The notes beneath the pieces were generated by a model. The model did not search any database. It was not told the origin of the DNA and saw only the letters and a program-made list of their open reading frames with translations. The position numbers were made by a program, and so were the translations under genes. This document shows, one piece after another, positions 1-7,850 of a stretch of DNA of 18,840 nucleotides. Source of the stretch: Candidatus Moraniibacteriota bacterium (GTDB lineage: Bacteria > Patescibacteriota > Minisyncoccia > Moranbacterales > GCA-2747515); assembly GCA_027069365.1 (NCBI GenBank), contig JALXES010000055.1, positions 1 to 18,840 on the forward strand. Reading direction: 5' to 3'. Position 1 is the stretch's first letter. Each line of letters begins with the position of its first letter.

Positions 1-1065
1 CTCCACACGGAGTGTGACATCCTGTGTGGCTGTTACGAGTTCACCGTACTCCGCATGAATCTCCTTGCCATCCTTGTTCATGACATCAAAGTCAATGGTG
101 AGGTTGGGGGAGTTGGAGGGAGGGAGATACTGGATGGAAGCAGCAGGTGCTGCGGTAGGAATGCTGCCGAAGGTACCTGTAGCGGCTGCATTGCTTACAT
201 TGCCACTTGCTATACTGCCACCAGAAGACTCTTTCTCAGAGGAAAAGTCATCCACAGCACCGAGGTCGCAGGAGTATGGAAGGAAGTCATTGAAGATCGT
301 GTCTTCCTCTTTTCCTTCTCCATTCCATCGCACGCGGTCATAGGACGTGAAGAACTCCGGTCTGTAGAAGCGCACAAACGCTTTTCTCAGATTAAAGAAG
401 TTATTCCCATCAACATCCTCCTGTGACAAGAACCACGCATCAAGCGCACCACGTGCAAACCACGAGTACTTCTTGTACAGCGAAGGTTGCTCATCACGCA
501 GTTTGCGCAAATCACCGACCAACTGCACCTGTACGGTGAAATCTCCCTGATTAACTTCCGTGTGATCAGAGAACCGAATCGTGGTAATGTGCCAACGGTT
601 AGGCTGAAGTGCTGCGGGATCCTTCACAGCAACGCCGTAAGTGGTACGCTTATTGCTATCTCCAAATCCACTGTCTTTGTAGACAACATTGGGGTTGAAG
701 GAGTGCTCCACCGAGACGATGTGCTTGGGGTCAAAGACCTTCTTGTGGTCAATGACATCAAACTCAAAGCCCAGCGGCTTACGCGTACCATCGGTAAAGG
801 TCTGACGGTAGAACGCGAGGTTCTTTTCGGAGAGATAGAAGCCGATGATGACTGTATTCTCCGCTTTGCAGACCTTCAGCGCGCCTTTGAAGGGAACGAA
901 GGTGTTGCTGTAGGATGTCTTCGTTACATCAAAACCCCATATACCAGCGCTATCGCTTTCAATGGCATCGAGTACCATTCGCTCCGGTGTTTTGTAACCG
1001 AACGCCTGCAACGGCAGTAACAGTATGGATAGGACCATACCCACGATAATGTGAAGGTTCTTCAC
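1..1065 (-). CDS. Secreted or surface protein of unknown function, N-terminal 355 codons (runs off the window)
   Basis: An uninterrupted minus-strand frame runs from a GTG at 1063-1065 to base 1. A strong Shine-Dalgarno (AGGAGG, plus-strand 1070-1075) sits 5 nt upstream and decides this start. Residues 1-22 form a typical signal peptide: K2, then a hydrophobic core (IIVGMVLSILLLPL) ending in QAFG. The mature part is mixed beta-type sequence with many aromatic residues. A Ser/Gly/Ala/Pro-rich linker lies around residues 285-330, and then a second segment starts with LTIDFDV and contains DVTLRVE. That pattern suits an exported, possibly multi-domain, beta-sandwich surface protein. I recognise no family and no catalytic motif. 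The gene lies downstream of another membrane-anchored hypothetical on the same strand and may share its transcript. The C-terminus and any anchor lie outside the window. Confidence 0.8.
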   Translation of the reverse strand, partial: MKNLHIIVGMVLSILLLPLQAFGYKTPERMVLDAIESDSAGIWGFDVTKTSYSNTFVPFKGALKVCKAENTVIIGFYLSEKNLAFYRQTFTDGTRKPLGFEFDVIDHKKVFDPKHIVSVEHSFNPNVVYKDSGFGDSNKRTTYGVAVKDPAALQPNRWHITTIRFSDHTEVNQGDFTVQVQLVGDLRKLRDEQPSLYKKYSWFARGALDAWFLSQEDVDGNNFFNLRKAFVRFYRPEFFTSYDRVRWNGEGKEEDTIFNDFLPYSCDLGAVDDFSSEKESSGGSIASGNVSNAAATGTFGSIPTAAPAASIQYLPPSNSPNLTIDFDVMNKDGKEIHAEYGELVTATQDVTLRVE

Positions 1066-1091
1066 GATTTCCTCCTGTCACTTTGTGTGAC
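1066..1091 (-). promoter_or_regulatory. Strong Shine-Dalgarno with an adjoining mini-hairpin before the secreted-protein gene
   Basis: Reading the minus strand, a 5-bp stem (GTCAC, 5-nt loop, GTGAC; plus 1077-1091) directly abuts CAGGAGGA (plus 1070-1077), followed 5 nt later by the GTG start. The eight bases CAGGAGGA also occur in the 3' arm of the larger hairpin at 1141-1183. The SD is clear; a regulatory role for the stems is inference. Confidence 0.6.
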
Positions 1092-1140
1092 GGTTAGTTG
1101 TGGCTATAGATTGTTAAAGAGCAAGGTGGAGGTATAGCCG

Positions 1141-1183
1141 TCCTCCTGAGAGAGTACCTGTTTTACGTACTTTCTCAGGAGGA
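1141..1183 (-). promoter_or_regulatory. Long perfect-type hairpin (17-bp arms) between two envelope-protein genes
   Basis: Arms tcctcctgagagagtac (1141-1157) and gtactttctcaggagga (1167-1183) pair with one mismatch around a 9-nt loop, beginning 3 nt after the stop of the upstream gene. No T-run follows on the minus strand, so it is not a standard intrinsic terminator. The 5' arm (minus) carries UCCUCCUG, an anti-SD sequence, and the 3' arm carries CAGGAGGA. It could protect an mRNA 3' end, attenuate transcription or regulate the next gene's ribosome binding site. Confidence 0.6.
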
Positions 1184-1186
1184 CAT

Positions 1187-1882
1187 CTACGGTGTCTCTA
1201 TGAAGCGGAAAGTGTTGAGGATTGCGCGAGGGATGGAGAGGTCGTAGTCGTCGGCGTAGTCATAGGTGTAGAGTTTTTTGCGCTTGTGAAGCTCATTGCT
1301 GTATCGTTCTTTTTCATAGCTGCTGACATTGGGTTTAAGATTTTCATCAAAATATCCAATGCCGAGTTTATAGGTTTTATTACTTGTTCGAATGATATAT
1401 TTATGAGTAATATACGCATCAAAAGGAGACCCGGAACATGCATCAATGTGCACTCCCTTGATGCGAGAAAATTTCAGAGGAGGAATCACGCCGAGTCCAC
1501 ATAGGTGTTCATAGTAGTCGAGACTTGAGGGATCTAGATTAGAAGCGTTTTTGTTGTATACGCTAATTGTTGCCCTGCGAATATTAGAATGTTCATTCTT
1601 TACTCCTATATTTACAAATGCGCCCCCATCCTCCACCGATACCTCCCATGTCTGCGCGGGGTATTTGATGCAGTAGTGAAATTTCTTACTGCAGTATTCT
1701 TTCCAATCAGAGGTGTCAATGTCTGCATAGGCAGCATTCTTGGAGGCAAACGCGCGGGTCGGTGGCTTCATGAGGAGTTTTTCCTGTTCCTTCTGCATGT
1801 CATAGCGACCCAGCATAAAGCCGGCTGCTACCGCAACGACGACTGTCAGAAAAACGAGAGTAATTGTACGAAAGCGTGTCAT
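1187..1882 (-). CDS. Membrane-anchored hypothetical protein with a PsbP-like 'YPxxW' segment
   Basis: 231 aa. Residues 5-25 (RTITLVFLTVVVAVAAGFMLG) form one N-terminal membrane segment or uncleaved signal anchor, followed by a basic/acidic linker and a globular domain that should lie outside the membrane. Residues 64-80 read roughly CSKKFHYCIKYPAQTWEV, resembling the 'F.f.YP..W' signature of PsbP-like or DUF-type extracellular domains often seen in CPR proteins; this is a loose resemblance. There are four cysteines: two at the YP motif and two more in the centre (CGLG, ACSG), which could form disulfides outside the cell. A good promoter lies 35 nt upstream (1917-1946); there is no strong Shine-Dalgarno. 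Base composition is more AT-rich than gyrA next door. Function unknown. Confidence 0.75.
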   Translation of the reverse strand: MTRFRTITLVFLTVVVAVAAGFMLGRYDMQKEQEKLLMKPPTRAFASKNAAYADIDTSDWKEYCSKKFHYCIKYPAQTWEVSVEDGGAFVNIGVKNEHSNIRRATISVYNKNASNLDPSSLDYYEHLCGLGVIPPLKFSRIKGVHIDACSGSPFDAYITHKYIIRTSNKTYKLGIGYFDENLKPNVSSYEKERYSNELHKRKKLYTYDYADDYDLSIPRAILNTFRFIETP

Positions 1883-1916
1883 GGGGCATTTAGGAATTAT
1901 GAGAAGTATCAGACAA

Positions 1917-1946
1917 ATTGTAGCATCTTGTGTTTCAGTTCGTCAA
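1917..1946 (-). promoter_or_regulatory. Sigma70-type promoter for the envelope-protein pair
   Basis: On the minus strand, -35 TTGACG (1946-1941), an 18-nt spacer and -10 TACAAT (1922-1917). The -10 is preceded by TGC, which makes it an extended -10. The predicted start is near 1910, giving a leader of about 28 nt before the ATG at 1882. Confidence 0.6.
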
Positions 1947-2065
1947 CACTTGGAAGAACCCATCGGAAGCATAGGACACACATCACAAACATCCATTGGA
2001 CAAATGTCATGGTGGCACTGATTATTTAGCATGTTTGTAATCCTGAAGCACTCGTTGATCGTCAC

Positions 2066-2091
2066 ACAAAAACCGACCGCGGGGGTCGGTT
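2066..2091 (-). terminator. Intrinsic terminator after gyrA
   Basis: On the minus strand, AACCGACC (2091-2084) pairs with GGTCGGTT (2078-2071) around a 5-nt loop and runs directly into TTTTTG. It lies 27 nt beyond the gyrA stop. Outer CACACA/TGTGTG sequences can extend the stem. The same AACCGACC/GGTCGGTT stem recurs at 14911-14941. Confidence 0.85.
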
Positions 2092-2117
2092 GTGTGTGAT
2101 ACGTTGTGCGTCTCTCA

Positions 2118-4586
2118 CTAGAGGATTGTGGCGGCGCTGATGCGGTCGCCGGCTTTTGGCGTCATGAGGCGCACACCTTGCGTTGCACGACCGAGTACGG
2201 AAATGCTCCCCAGCGGGATGCGAATGATTTGCCCTGCGCGCGACGTCACAATGACATCACTAACCTCATCATCGGCGCGCACAACTTCCGCGTGCACAAT
2301 CGCGCCGGTTTTCTCTGTCACGCTGGCAGCTTTGATGCCACTACCACCGCGATGCTGTGTCTTGAAGGCGGTCACATTGGTGCGCTTGCCGTAGCCATTC
2401 TCGGTGATGACCAGCAGCGCTGCCTCTTCAATATCCCTCTGGCTAATCGTATCAACACCTACAACGACATCGTCCTTCTTGAGCTTGATGCCACGCACGC
2501 CGGCTGCGGCACGTCCCATTGCACGCACATCACGCTCCCGGAACCGAATGGCCTGCCCCTGCGCCGTTGTGATGAGCACGTCATCATCACCGGTTGTCGG
2601 GCGCACCCAGCCGAGCGCATCACCGTCTGCCAATTTAATCGCAATCAAGCCGGTGCGGCGCACATTGGCAAAGTCCTCAATCGCCACGCGCTTTACGGTG
2701 CCGTTGCGTGTGACCATTACGAAGTACTTGTACTGGTCATCGGCGTTGAACGCAATCATCGCAGTAACCTTCTCCTCCTGGGAGAGCTCCAGGAAGTTCA
2801 CCACCGCATTGCCCTTGGCGGTACGTGTAGATTCCGGAATTTCGTGCGCCTGCATCTGAAAGACCTTACCACTGGACGTGAAGAACAGCAAATTGTCGTG
2901 CGTCATCACGCTTGCCACTGTGGCAATTTGGTCGCCTTCTTTGGTGGTTGCGCCAATCACGCCTTTGCCGCCGCGGCGTTGTGCGCGGTACTGCGACGGA
3001 CTGACACGCTTAATGTAGCCATCCACACTGATGGTAATGATGGCCTCTTCATTTGGGATGAGGTCCTGGAGCGAGAAGTTCTCAATACCACCCGGCACCA
3101 CACGCGTCTTGCGCGCATCACCGTAGGCGTCACGGATTTCCACCAATTCATCCTTGATAATGCCCAGCAGCTTCTTGTGGCTTTTCAGGATGGACTCCAA
3201 GTACGCGATGAGCTTCTTCTTTTCTTTGAGCTCATCTTCAATCTTCTTGCGTTCCAAGCCGGCGAGCGTCTGCAACCGCATCTCCAAAATCGCTGTCGTC
3301 TGCCGGTCGGAGAAGCCAAATTTCTTCATCAAGTTCGCATGCGCCAACTCGCGTGTTTTGGACTGCTTGATGACCTTGATCACCTCATCAATGTGGTCCA
3401 ACGCCTTTACCAATCCCTCCAAGATGTGTGCGCGATCCTTGGCTTTCTGCAAGTCATACTTCGTACGCCGCGTCACGACATCCTCGCGATGTGCGATGTA
3501 GTACGTCAAGATTTCCTTGAGCGTCAAAATGCGCGGCTCAATCCCGTCCACAAGCGCCAGCATGTTGACGTTGAAGTTCTTTTGGAGGTCCGTGGTCGCA
3601 TACAGCTTGTTGAGCACCTTCTGCGGCTGCGCGTCTTTCTTTAGGTCAATCACGATGCGCACGCCGTCTTTGTCTGACTCGTCGCGCAGATTCTTGATGC
3701 CGACAATCTTCCCCTCTTTGACAAGATGCGCAATCTTCTCAATCAGCGTTGCTTTGTTGGTCTGGTACGTCACTTCCGAAACGATAATCTGAAAGGCGCC
3801 GGCACGCGTCTCCACAATCTCGGCTGCTGCACGTGTCACAATCTTGCCACGCCCTGTCGCGTACGCTTCACGAATATCGTTGACATTGTAAATCACGCCA
3901 CCGGTTGGGAAGTCCGGCCCCTTGACAAACTGCATCAACTCATCCACATCCGCTTTTGGATGGTCAATGAGATGCAGGATTGCATCCACAACTTCATTAA
4001 GGTTATGTGGCGGGATGTTGGTCGCCATCCCCACAGCAATACCCACCGTGCCATTCAGCAGCAGCTGCGGCAGCTTTGCCGGCAACACAACCGGTTCCTT
4101 GTGTGCACCGTCAAAGTTCGGCTGGAAGTCCACCGTCTCCTTCTCAATATCCACGAGCATCTCCTCGGCAATTGGGCGCAACTTCGCCTCCGTGTAGCGA
4201 TACGCCGCCGCACCATCGCCATCCATGGAGCCAAAGTTCCCCTGCCCCCACACCAGCGGGTAGCGCAAGCTCCACTCCTGCGCCATACGCACCATGGAGT
4301 CATACACGGCGCTGTCACCGTGCGGGTGGTACTTGCCCAGCACCTCACCGACCACTGTCGCACTCTTGCGGAACTTTGCCGTGTGCTTGAGACCCGTCGT
4401 CCACATGGAGTACAAAATCCTCCGGTGCACCGGCTTGAGACCGTCGCGCACATCCGGCAGTGCACGCGAGACAATCACACTCATCGCATAGTCCAGATAG
4501 GATTGCTTGAGTTCCTCCGTAATCATGCGTGGTGTCAAGCGTCCACTGTGCTGTTCTGCACTCATCTGCGTATTGTCTGCATTCAT
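2118..4586 (-). CDS. gyrA: DNA gyrase subunit A
   Basis: 822 aa. GyrA is the DNA-cleaving, strand-passing subunit of gyrase, acting with GyrB as A2B2 to introduce negative supercoils. The N-terminal breakage-reunion domain carries [12 protein letters not shown] (about 50-61) and the catalytic tyrosine Y131 in AAYRYTEAK. The quinolone-resistance region GDSAVYDS has Ser92 and Asp96 at the E. coli Ser83 and Asp87 positions, so it looks wild type. A GyrA box, QRRGGKG, lies at 536-542 and separates gyrase from topoisomerase IV ParC. The C-terminal beta-pinwheel follows; the long acidic tail of E. coli GyrA is absent. The start ATG at 4586 has a weak purine-rich SD (AAGAGAG). It sits 24 nt after a small TM-protein gene in what looks like a three-gene operon. 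gyrB is not in the window. Confidence 0.98.
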   Translation of the reverse strand: MNADNTQMSAEQHSGRLTPRMITEELKQSYLDYAMSVIVSRALPDVRDGLKPVHRRILYSMWTTGLKHTAKFRKSATVVGEVLGKYHPHGDSAVYDSMVRMAQEWSLRYPLVWGQGNFGSMDGDGAAAYRYTEAKLRPIAEEMLVDIEKETVDFQPNFDGAHKEPVVLPAKLPQLLLNGTVGIAVGMATNIPPHNLNEVVDAILHLIDHPKADVDELMQFVKGPDFPTGGVIYNVNDIREAYATGRGKIVTRAAAEIVETRAGAFQIIVSEVTYQTNKATLIEKIAHLVKEGKIVGIKNLRDESDKDGVRIVIDLKKDAQPQKVLNKLYATTDLQKNFNVNMLALVDGIEPRILTLKEILTYYIAHREDVVTRRTKYDLQKAKDRAHILEGLVKALDHIDEVIKVIKQSKTRELAHANLMKKFGFSDRQTTAILEMRLQTLAGLERKKIEDELKEKKKLIAYLESILKSHKKLLGIIKDELVEIRDAYGDARKTRVVPGGIENFSLQDLIPNEEAIITISVDGYIKRVSPSQYRAQRRGGKGVIGATTKEGDQIATVASVMTHDNLLFFTSSGKVFQMQAHEIPESTRTAKGNAVVNFLELSQEEKVTAMIAFNADDQYKYFVMVTRNGTVKRVAIEDFANVRRTGLIAIKLADGDALGWVRPTTGDDDVLITTAQGQAIRFRERDVRAMGRAAAGVRGIKLKKDDVVVGVDTISQRDIEEAALLVITENGYGKRTNVTAFKTQHRGGSGIKAASVTEKTGAIVHAEVVRADDEVSDVIVTSRAGQIIRIPLGSISVLGRATQGVRLMTPKAGDRISAATIL

Positions 4587-4610
4587 ATACTCTCTTGCGT
4601 TACATTATGT

Positions 4611-4955
4611 TTACTGGACCTGAATATCTGATTCTTCCTGCGGTGTTTGCGCCTGCGTATCCGCCTGTATCGGCGCGACAGTTTCCTCAAGGCGCTGTGT
4701 CTGTGCTGCCGTGTCATTTATGACATCGCCGGACTCCCGGATGACATCGCGAATCTCTTGCAAATGCGTCCCGCCATCCGGCAATGTCGTAGCATTGTCA
4801 ACATCATTGACGACCGCGCGGACATCAACGCGCACAGAAAAAATCCACAGCACAACAACAAATGTCATGATAATGGTCACAAAGATGTAGATATACACCA
4901 TGCGCGCTTTCTCCGGCTTGTTTTGGATTTGCTTGATTTTTTCTTCAATCGACAT
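4611..4955 (-). CDS. Small single-pass membrane protein, CPR-type hypothetical
   Basis: 114 aa. A short basic, cytoplasmic-like N-terminus (MSIEEKIKQIQNKPEKARM) is followed by one strong membrane helix (about 20-41, VYIYIFVTIIMTFVVVLWIFSV). A polar, acidic, Gln/Thr-rich tail of about 70 residues follows, with helical character around 70-95. The positive-inside rule puts the tail outside the membrane. No enzymatic motif is visible. The gene is 24 nt upstream of gyrA and 34 nt downstream of the metallo-beta-lactamase fold gene, all on the minus strand, so co-transcription is likely. No clear Shine-Dalgarno. Function unknown. Confidence 0.75.
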   Translation of the reverse strand: MSIEEKIKQIQNKPEKARMVYIYIFVTIIMTFVVVLWIFSVRVDVRAVVNDVDNATTLPDGGTHLQEIRDVIRESGDVINDTAAQTQRLEETVAPIQADTQAQTPQEESDIQVQ

Positions 4956-4989
4956 GTTGTTGTGGTTATGCGTGTTATCGTACCCCGAC

Positions 4990-5649
4990 CTATTTCTGCG
5001 GCGCCATCAGTACCACGTGCATCGCTGCGTCCGCACAATCCTGTGCCTTGAGCACGACCTTCGGCACTGTCTCCTTCGGACACGTGCCAATCTTGTCACA
5101 AAACTCATCCGTGGAAGCATATGGTGCGGTTGTTGCGTTGTGTAGCAGTGCACAGTTAACAGGAATAACAAAAGCCGGCTCTATTTTGCGCGTAATATCC
5201 ACCGCCTGAGAACCACTCAACACACCATTGCCACCGGCAGCAACGATCAAAACGTGTGCGCCATTCATCTCCTCAAATTGCCGCGCACCCGGCAATGTAT
5301 CTGTTGCCGTCACAACCGCCACTTTCATGCCCTCGGATTCAATAATAAAGGCAGTTGCCGGTGTTGTGTCAGCAGATACAGGAAGATCCACACCGACAAT
5401 CTGTACGCCCTTGATAGCATACTCGCCCGGCATCGTTACTGCCACAGCATCAGCGCCGCGTGCCGCGTCAGAGTAGTACGCCGATGTCTCCGCTGCCGCA
5501 ACGATAATATCTGCGCTGCCCAATTGCGGTGGCGTGAGGTCTTTCGTGCGCGTAAACGGATTGACCACAATCGTCACATCCGCAGCACCACGTCCGCCCG
5601 GTTTGGTCGTGAGCTTCACACACGACAGCCCATAGTATTGAATATGCAT
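4990..5649 (-). CDS. Degenerate UlaG-like metallo-beta-lactamase fold protein (probable pseudoenzyme)
   Basis: 219 aa from the ATG at 5649; a TTG three codons upstream is possible but less likely. The N-terminus MHIQYYGLSCVKL and the central MPGEYAIKGVQIVGV match the UlaG-like branch of the metallo-beta-lactamase superfamily. The region VLIVAAGGNGVLSGSQAV plus RKIEPAFVIPV matches its second half. The metal site is gone: where the family has V-T-H-x-H-x-D-H this protein reads VAAAETSAYY (50-59). The Asp/His of the 'GDLGH' strand is replaced by TATDTLP (114-120), and the family's 'P-M-H-Y' histidine is replaced by PVNC (163-166). It is probably non-hydrolytic, perhaps a scaffold or ligand-binding protein. 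It is the first gene of the apparent gyrA operon. The fold call is confident; the loss of activity is inference from missing ligands. Confidence 0.8.
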   Translation of the reverse strand: MHIQYYGLSCVKLTTKPGGRGAADVTIVVNPFTRTKDLTPPQLGSADIIVAAAETSAYYSDAARGADAVAVTMPGEYAIKGVQIVGVDLPVSADTTPATAFIIESEGMKVAVVTATDTLPGARQFEEMNGAHVLIVAAGGNGVLSGSQAVDITRKIEPAFVIPVNCALLHNATTAPYASTDEFCDKIGTCPKETVPKVVLKAQDCADAAMHVVLMAPQK

Positions 5650-5691
5650 AATCCTCAAATTGCCGCTAAAATATCTCCACAGTTTTAAAGC

Positions 5692-5753
5692 GCGCCGGTA
5701 GCGGCGCCCCTTCTTACAACGTCAGTATAGCATAAATGCACACACCCTATCAA
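5692..5753 (-). promoter_or_regulatory. Promoter and leader hairpin of the MBL-like/TM/gyrA operon
   Basis: Minus strand: -35 TTGATA (5753-5748), an 18-nt spacer and -10 TATACT (5729-5724) with an upstream TGC (extended -10). The predicted start near 5717 leaves a leader of about 68 nt that holds a GC-rich hairpin, GCGCCG-CTAC-CGGCGC (5707-5692). Confidence 0.65.
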
Positions 5754-5774
5754 GCGCGCCGGCCGTACAGAGAG

Positions 5775-5803
5775 TTGAATTTTTTGGCTTAAACAGGTAT
5801 ACT
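5775..5803 (+). promoter_or_regulatory. Sigma70-type promoter for thrS
   Basis: -35 TTGAAT (5775-5780), a 17-nt spacer and -10 TATACT (5798-5803). The predicted +1 near 5810 lies downstream of the in-frame GTG at 5806, which rules that codon out as the translation start. It is divergent from the promoter at 5724-5753, with 21 nt between the two -35 boxes. Confidence 0.7.
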
Positions 5804-5844
5804 TTGTGCATAACACTGCCCCGTTGAGGCGTAACAACACACCT

Positions 5845-7581
5845 ATGACAATGTCACACGATACACTCTTTGCACAGCGCCACAGCGCCGCTCACTTGTT
5901 GGCGCTCGCAACACTGGAGCTATTCCCCGGTACGCAACTGGGCACCGGTCCGGTCACGGATAACGGGTTCTACTATGATATGAAGACGCCCACGCCATTG
6001 ACCGACGCCGATTTGAAAAAAATTGAAAAACTGATGAAGAAGCGCGCGGCGCAGAACCTGGACTTCGTACGTGAGGAGCTCTCGCTGGAGGAGGCGCGTG
6101 CGCTGTTTCGCGATCTTGATCAACCCTACAAACTGGAACTCATTGACAAGATCGCCGCAACCGGTGCCACTACCGTGTCCGTCTACCGCACCGGCGAGCA
6201 CTTCGTGGACCTCTGCGAGGGTCCGCATGTGGCAAACACCAAAGACATCCCGCGCGACGCGCTGAAGCTTATCCGCCTCGGCGGCGCGTACTGGCAAGCG
6301 GATGAAAACAACGACCAACTCACGCGCGTCACCGGCGTACTGTTCAGCACCAAAGAGGAGTTGGATGCTTACCAGCAGATGCTGCGCGAAGCCGCCAAGC
6401 GCGACCACCGCAAGCTGGGCAAGGAGTTGGACCTCTTCACGTTCTCGGAACTTGTGGGGCCGGGATTGCCACTGTGGACGCCAAAAGGCACGCTCGTGCG
6501 ACAACTCATCGATGAGTACGTCTGGGAACTGCGCCGTGCGCGCGGCTACCAGCGTGTGACAATCCCGCACATCACCAAGAAAGAGCTCTACGAAACGTCC
6601 GGCCACTGGCAGAAGTTTGCCGATGAGCTGTTTCACGTGCGCGGACACGAGGACAAAGAATACGCCCTCAAGCCGATGAACTGCCCGCACCACACGCAGA
6701 TTTTTGCCCGCACGCCGGTGTCCTACCGCGACATGCCCCAGCGCTATGCGGAGACCACCATGGTCTACCGTGACGAGCAGAGTGGCGAGCTGGGTGGCTT
6801 GACCCGCGTGTTGTCCATCACGCAGGACGACGCCCACGTGTTCTGCCGACCATCACAATTGCGCGAGGAGTTCTTTGCGGTGTGGGATATGATTGACACC
6901 TTCTACACGACATTTGGCTTTACGTTCAAAACCATCCGCCTCTCCTTCCACGATCCGGCGCAGATGGACAAGTATCTCGGCACACCGGAGCTCTGGCACA
7001 CGGCGGAGGACACACTGCGCGCCATCGCACGCGAACGTGGCGTGGATGCCGAAGAAGCACCCGGCGAGGCAGCGCTCTATGGGCCAAAAGTGGACTTCAT
7101 TGCCACCGATTCACTCGGGCGCACGCACCAAGTAGCGACCATCCAACTGGATATGAACATGCCGGAGCGCTTTGATTTGACGTGCATTGACGAAAACGGT
7201 GACAAAGAGCGTGTGGTTATGATTCACTGCGCCATCGCCGGCAGCCTGGAGCGCTTCATCGGCGTCCTTCTGGAGCACACCGCCGGCAAGCTGCCCCTGC
7301 GCTTCGCACCGGTACAGGTCGCCGTACTGCCGATTTCCGACAAATTTGCCACCTATGCCGCTGATGTCGTCACTACGCTGCGCGACGCCGGCTACCGCAC
7401 GGAACTGCGCGGCGAATCCGAAACCCTCGGCAAGCGCATCCGCACCGCGCAAAAGGAGAAAATTCCGTATATGCTCGTTGTCGGTGAAAAAGAACAAGCG
7501 GAAGGGACTGTTGCCGTCCGCTCCCGCGATGAGGGTGACATGGGCGTCCTTGCCCTGTCGGAGTTTCTTGCGCAACTATAG
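5845..7581 (+). CDS. thrS: Threonyl-tRNA synthetase lacking the TGS domain
   Basis: 578 aa from ATG 5845; ATG 5851 is equally possible. ThrS charges tRNA-Thr with threonine. The protein starts directly in the N2 editing domain: HSAAH (H13, H17) and CEGPH (C124, H128) supply the four residues of the Ser-tRNA-Thr editing site. The catalytic core follows, with class II motif 1 around KGTLVRQLIDEYVW, zinc ligand C280 in MNCPHH, motif 2 YRDEQSGELGGLTRV, ITQDDAHVFC (second zinc ligand) and MIHCAIAGSLERFIG (third ligand and motif 3). The C-terminal anticodon-binding domain starts near VQVAVLPIS. E. coli ThrS (642 aa) has an extra N-terminal TGS domain; here the promoter leaves no room for one. MNCPHH differs from the usual MNCPGH. 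The nearest SD-like GAGG (5826-5829) is rather far from the start. Confidence 0.97.
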   Translation: MTMSHDTLFAQRHSAAHLLALATLELFPGTQLGTGPVTDNGFYYDMKTPTPLTDADLKKIEKLMKKRAAQNLDFVREELSLEEARALFRDLDQPYKLELIDKIAATGATTVSVYRTGEHFVDLCEGPHVANTKDIPRDALKLIRLGGAYWQADENNDQLTRVTGVLFSTKEELDAYQQMLREAAKRDHRKLGKELDLFTFSELVGPGLPLWTPKGTLVRQLIDEYVWELRRARGYQRVTIPHITKKELYETSGHWQKFADELFHVRGHEDKEYALKPMNCPHHTQIFARTPVSYRDMPQRYAETTMVYRDEQSGELGGLTRVLSITQDDAHVFCRPSQLREEFFAVWDMIDTFYTTFGFTFKTIRLSFHDPAQMDKYLGTPELWHTAEDTLRAIARERGVDAEEAPGEAALYGPKVDFIATDSLGRTHQVATIQLDMNMPERFDLTCIDENGDKERVVMIHCAIAGSLERFIGVLLEHTAGKLPLRFAPVQVAVLPISDKFATYAADVVTTLRDAGYRTELRGESETLGKRIRTAQKEKIPYMLVVGEKEQAEGTVAVRSRDEGDMGVLALSEFLAQL

Positions 7582-7803
7582 GATGTCCACGCACACGGGC
7601 GCTCGCTCGCGTCCACGCTGAATGACAATCTGCGTCTCATCCTCCGGCACGCCGGAAATACTGTGTAGCGTACCGTACCACGCGATGTGCCATGGTTGCC
7701 GCTGCTCCAAAAAGAGCCAGATGCTACCCGGATGCTGCTCCATCCGGATAGCCACAGCTCTTTTGATATATGCGCGACTCTCGTGCATATCAATGTGATA
7801 CAT
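7576..7803 (-). CDS. Small hypothetical protein (75 aa) with strong Shine-Dalgarno
   Basis: The ATG at 7803 is preceded by GAAGGAGGTCAGGCA, an excellent ribosome binding site that outweighs an upstream in-frame ATG at 7842. The protein begins MYHIDMHESRAYIKRAV and is rich in aromatic residues in the middle (IWLFLEQ, WHIAWYGTLH). It reads like a small beta-rich soluble domain without signal peptide or membrane segment. Its stop overlaps the end of thrS by 6 nt in convergent orientation. No promoter was obvious; upstream sequence lies antisense to the 5' end of miaA. I recognise no family. The SD and sensible composition support a real gene. Confidence 0.65.
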   Translation of the reverse strand: MYHIDMHESRAYIKRAVAIRMEQHPGSIWLFLEQRQPWHIAWYGTLHSISGVPEDETQIVIQRGRERAPVCVDIL

Positions 7804-7850
7804 TGCCTGACCTCCTTCGCAAAATGAACACGTCTCCATCATGCCACACT

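Noticed and set aside
2106..4631. Long plus-strand ORFs (512 and 301 codons) opposite gyrA
   Set aside because: They lie wholly antisense to gyrA, have His/Arg/Cys-rich low-quality composition typical of reverse-frame shadows, and no ribosome binding site; gyrA explains the region.
5806..5844. GTG at 5806 as the thrS start (13 extra codons)
   Set aside because: It starts 2 nt after the -10 box TATACT, upstream of the expected transcription start.
5920..6837. 305-codon minus ORF opposite thrS
   Set aside because: Antisense shadow in a GC-rich gene; no motif and no Shine-Dalgarno.
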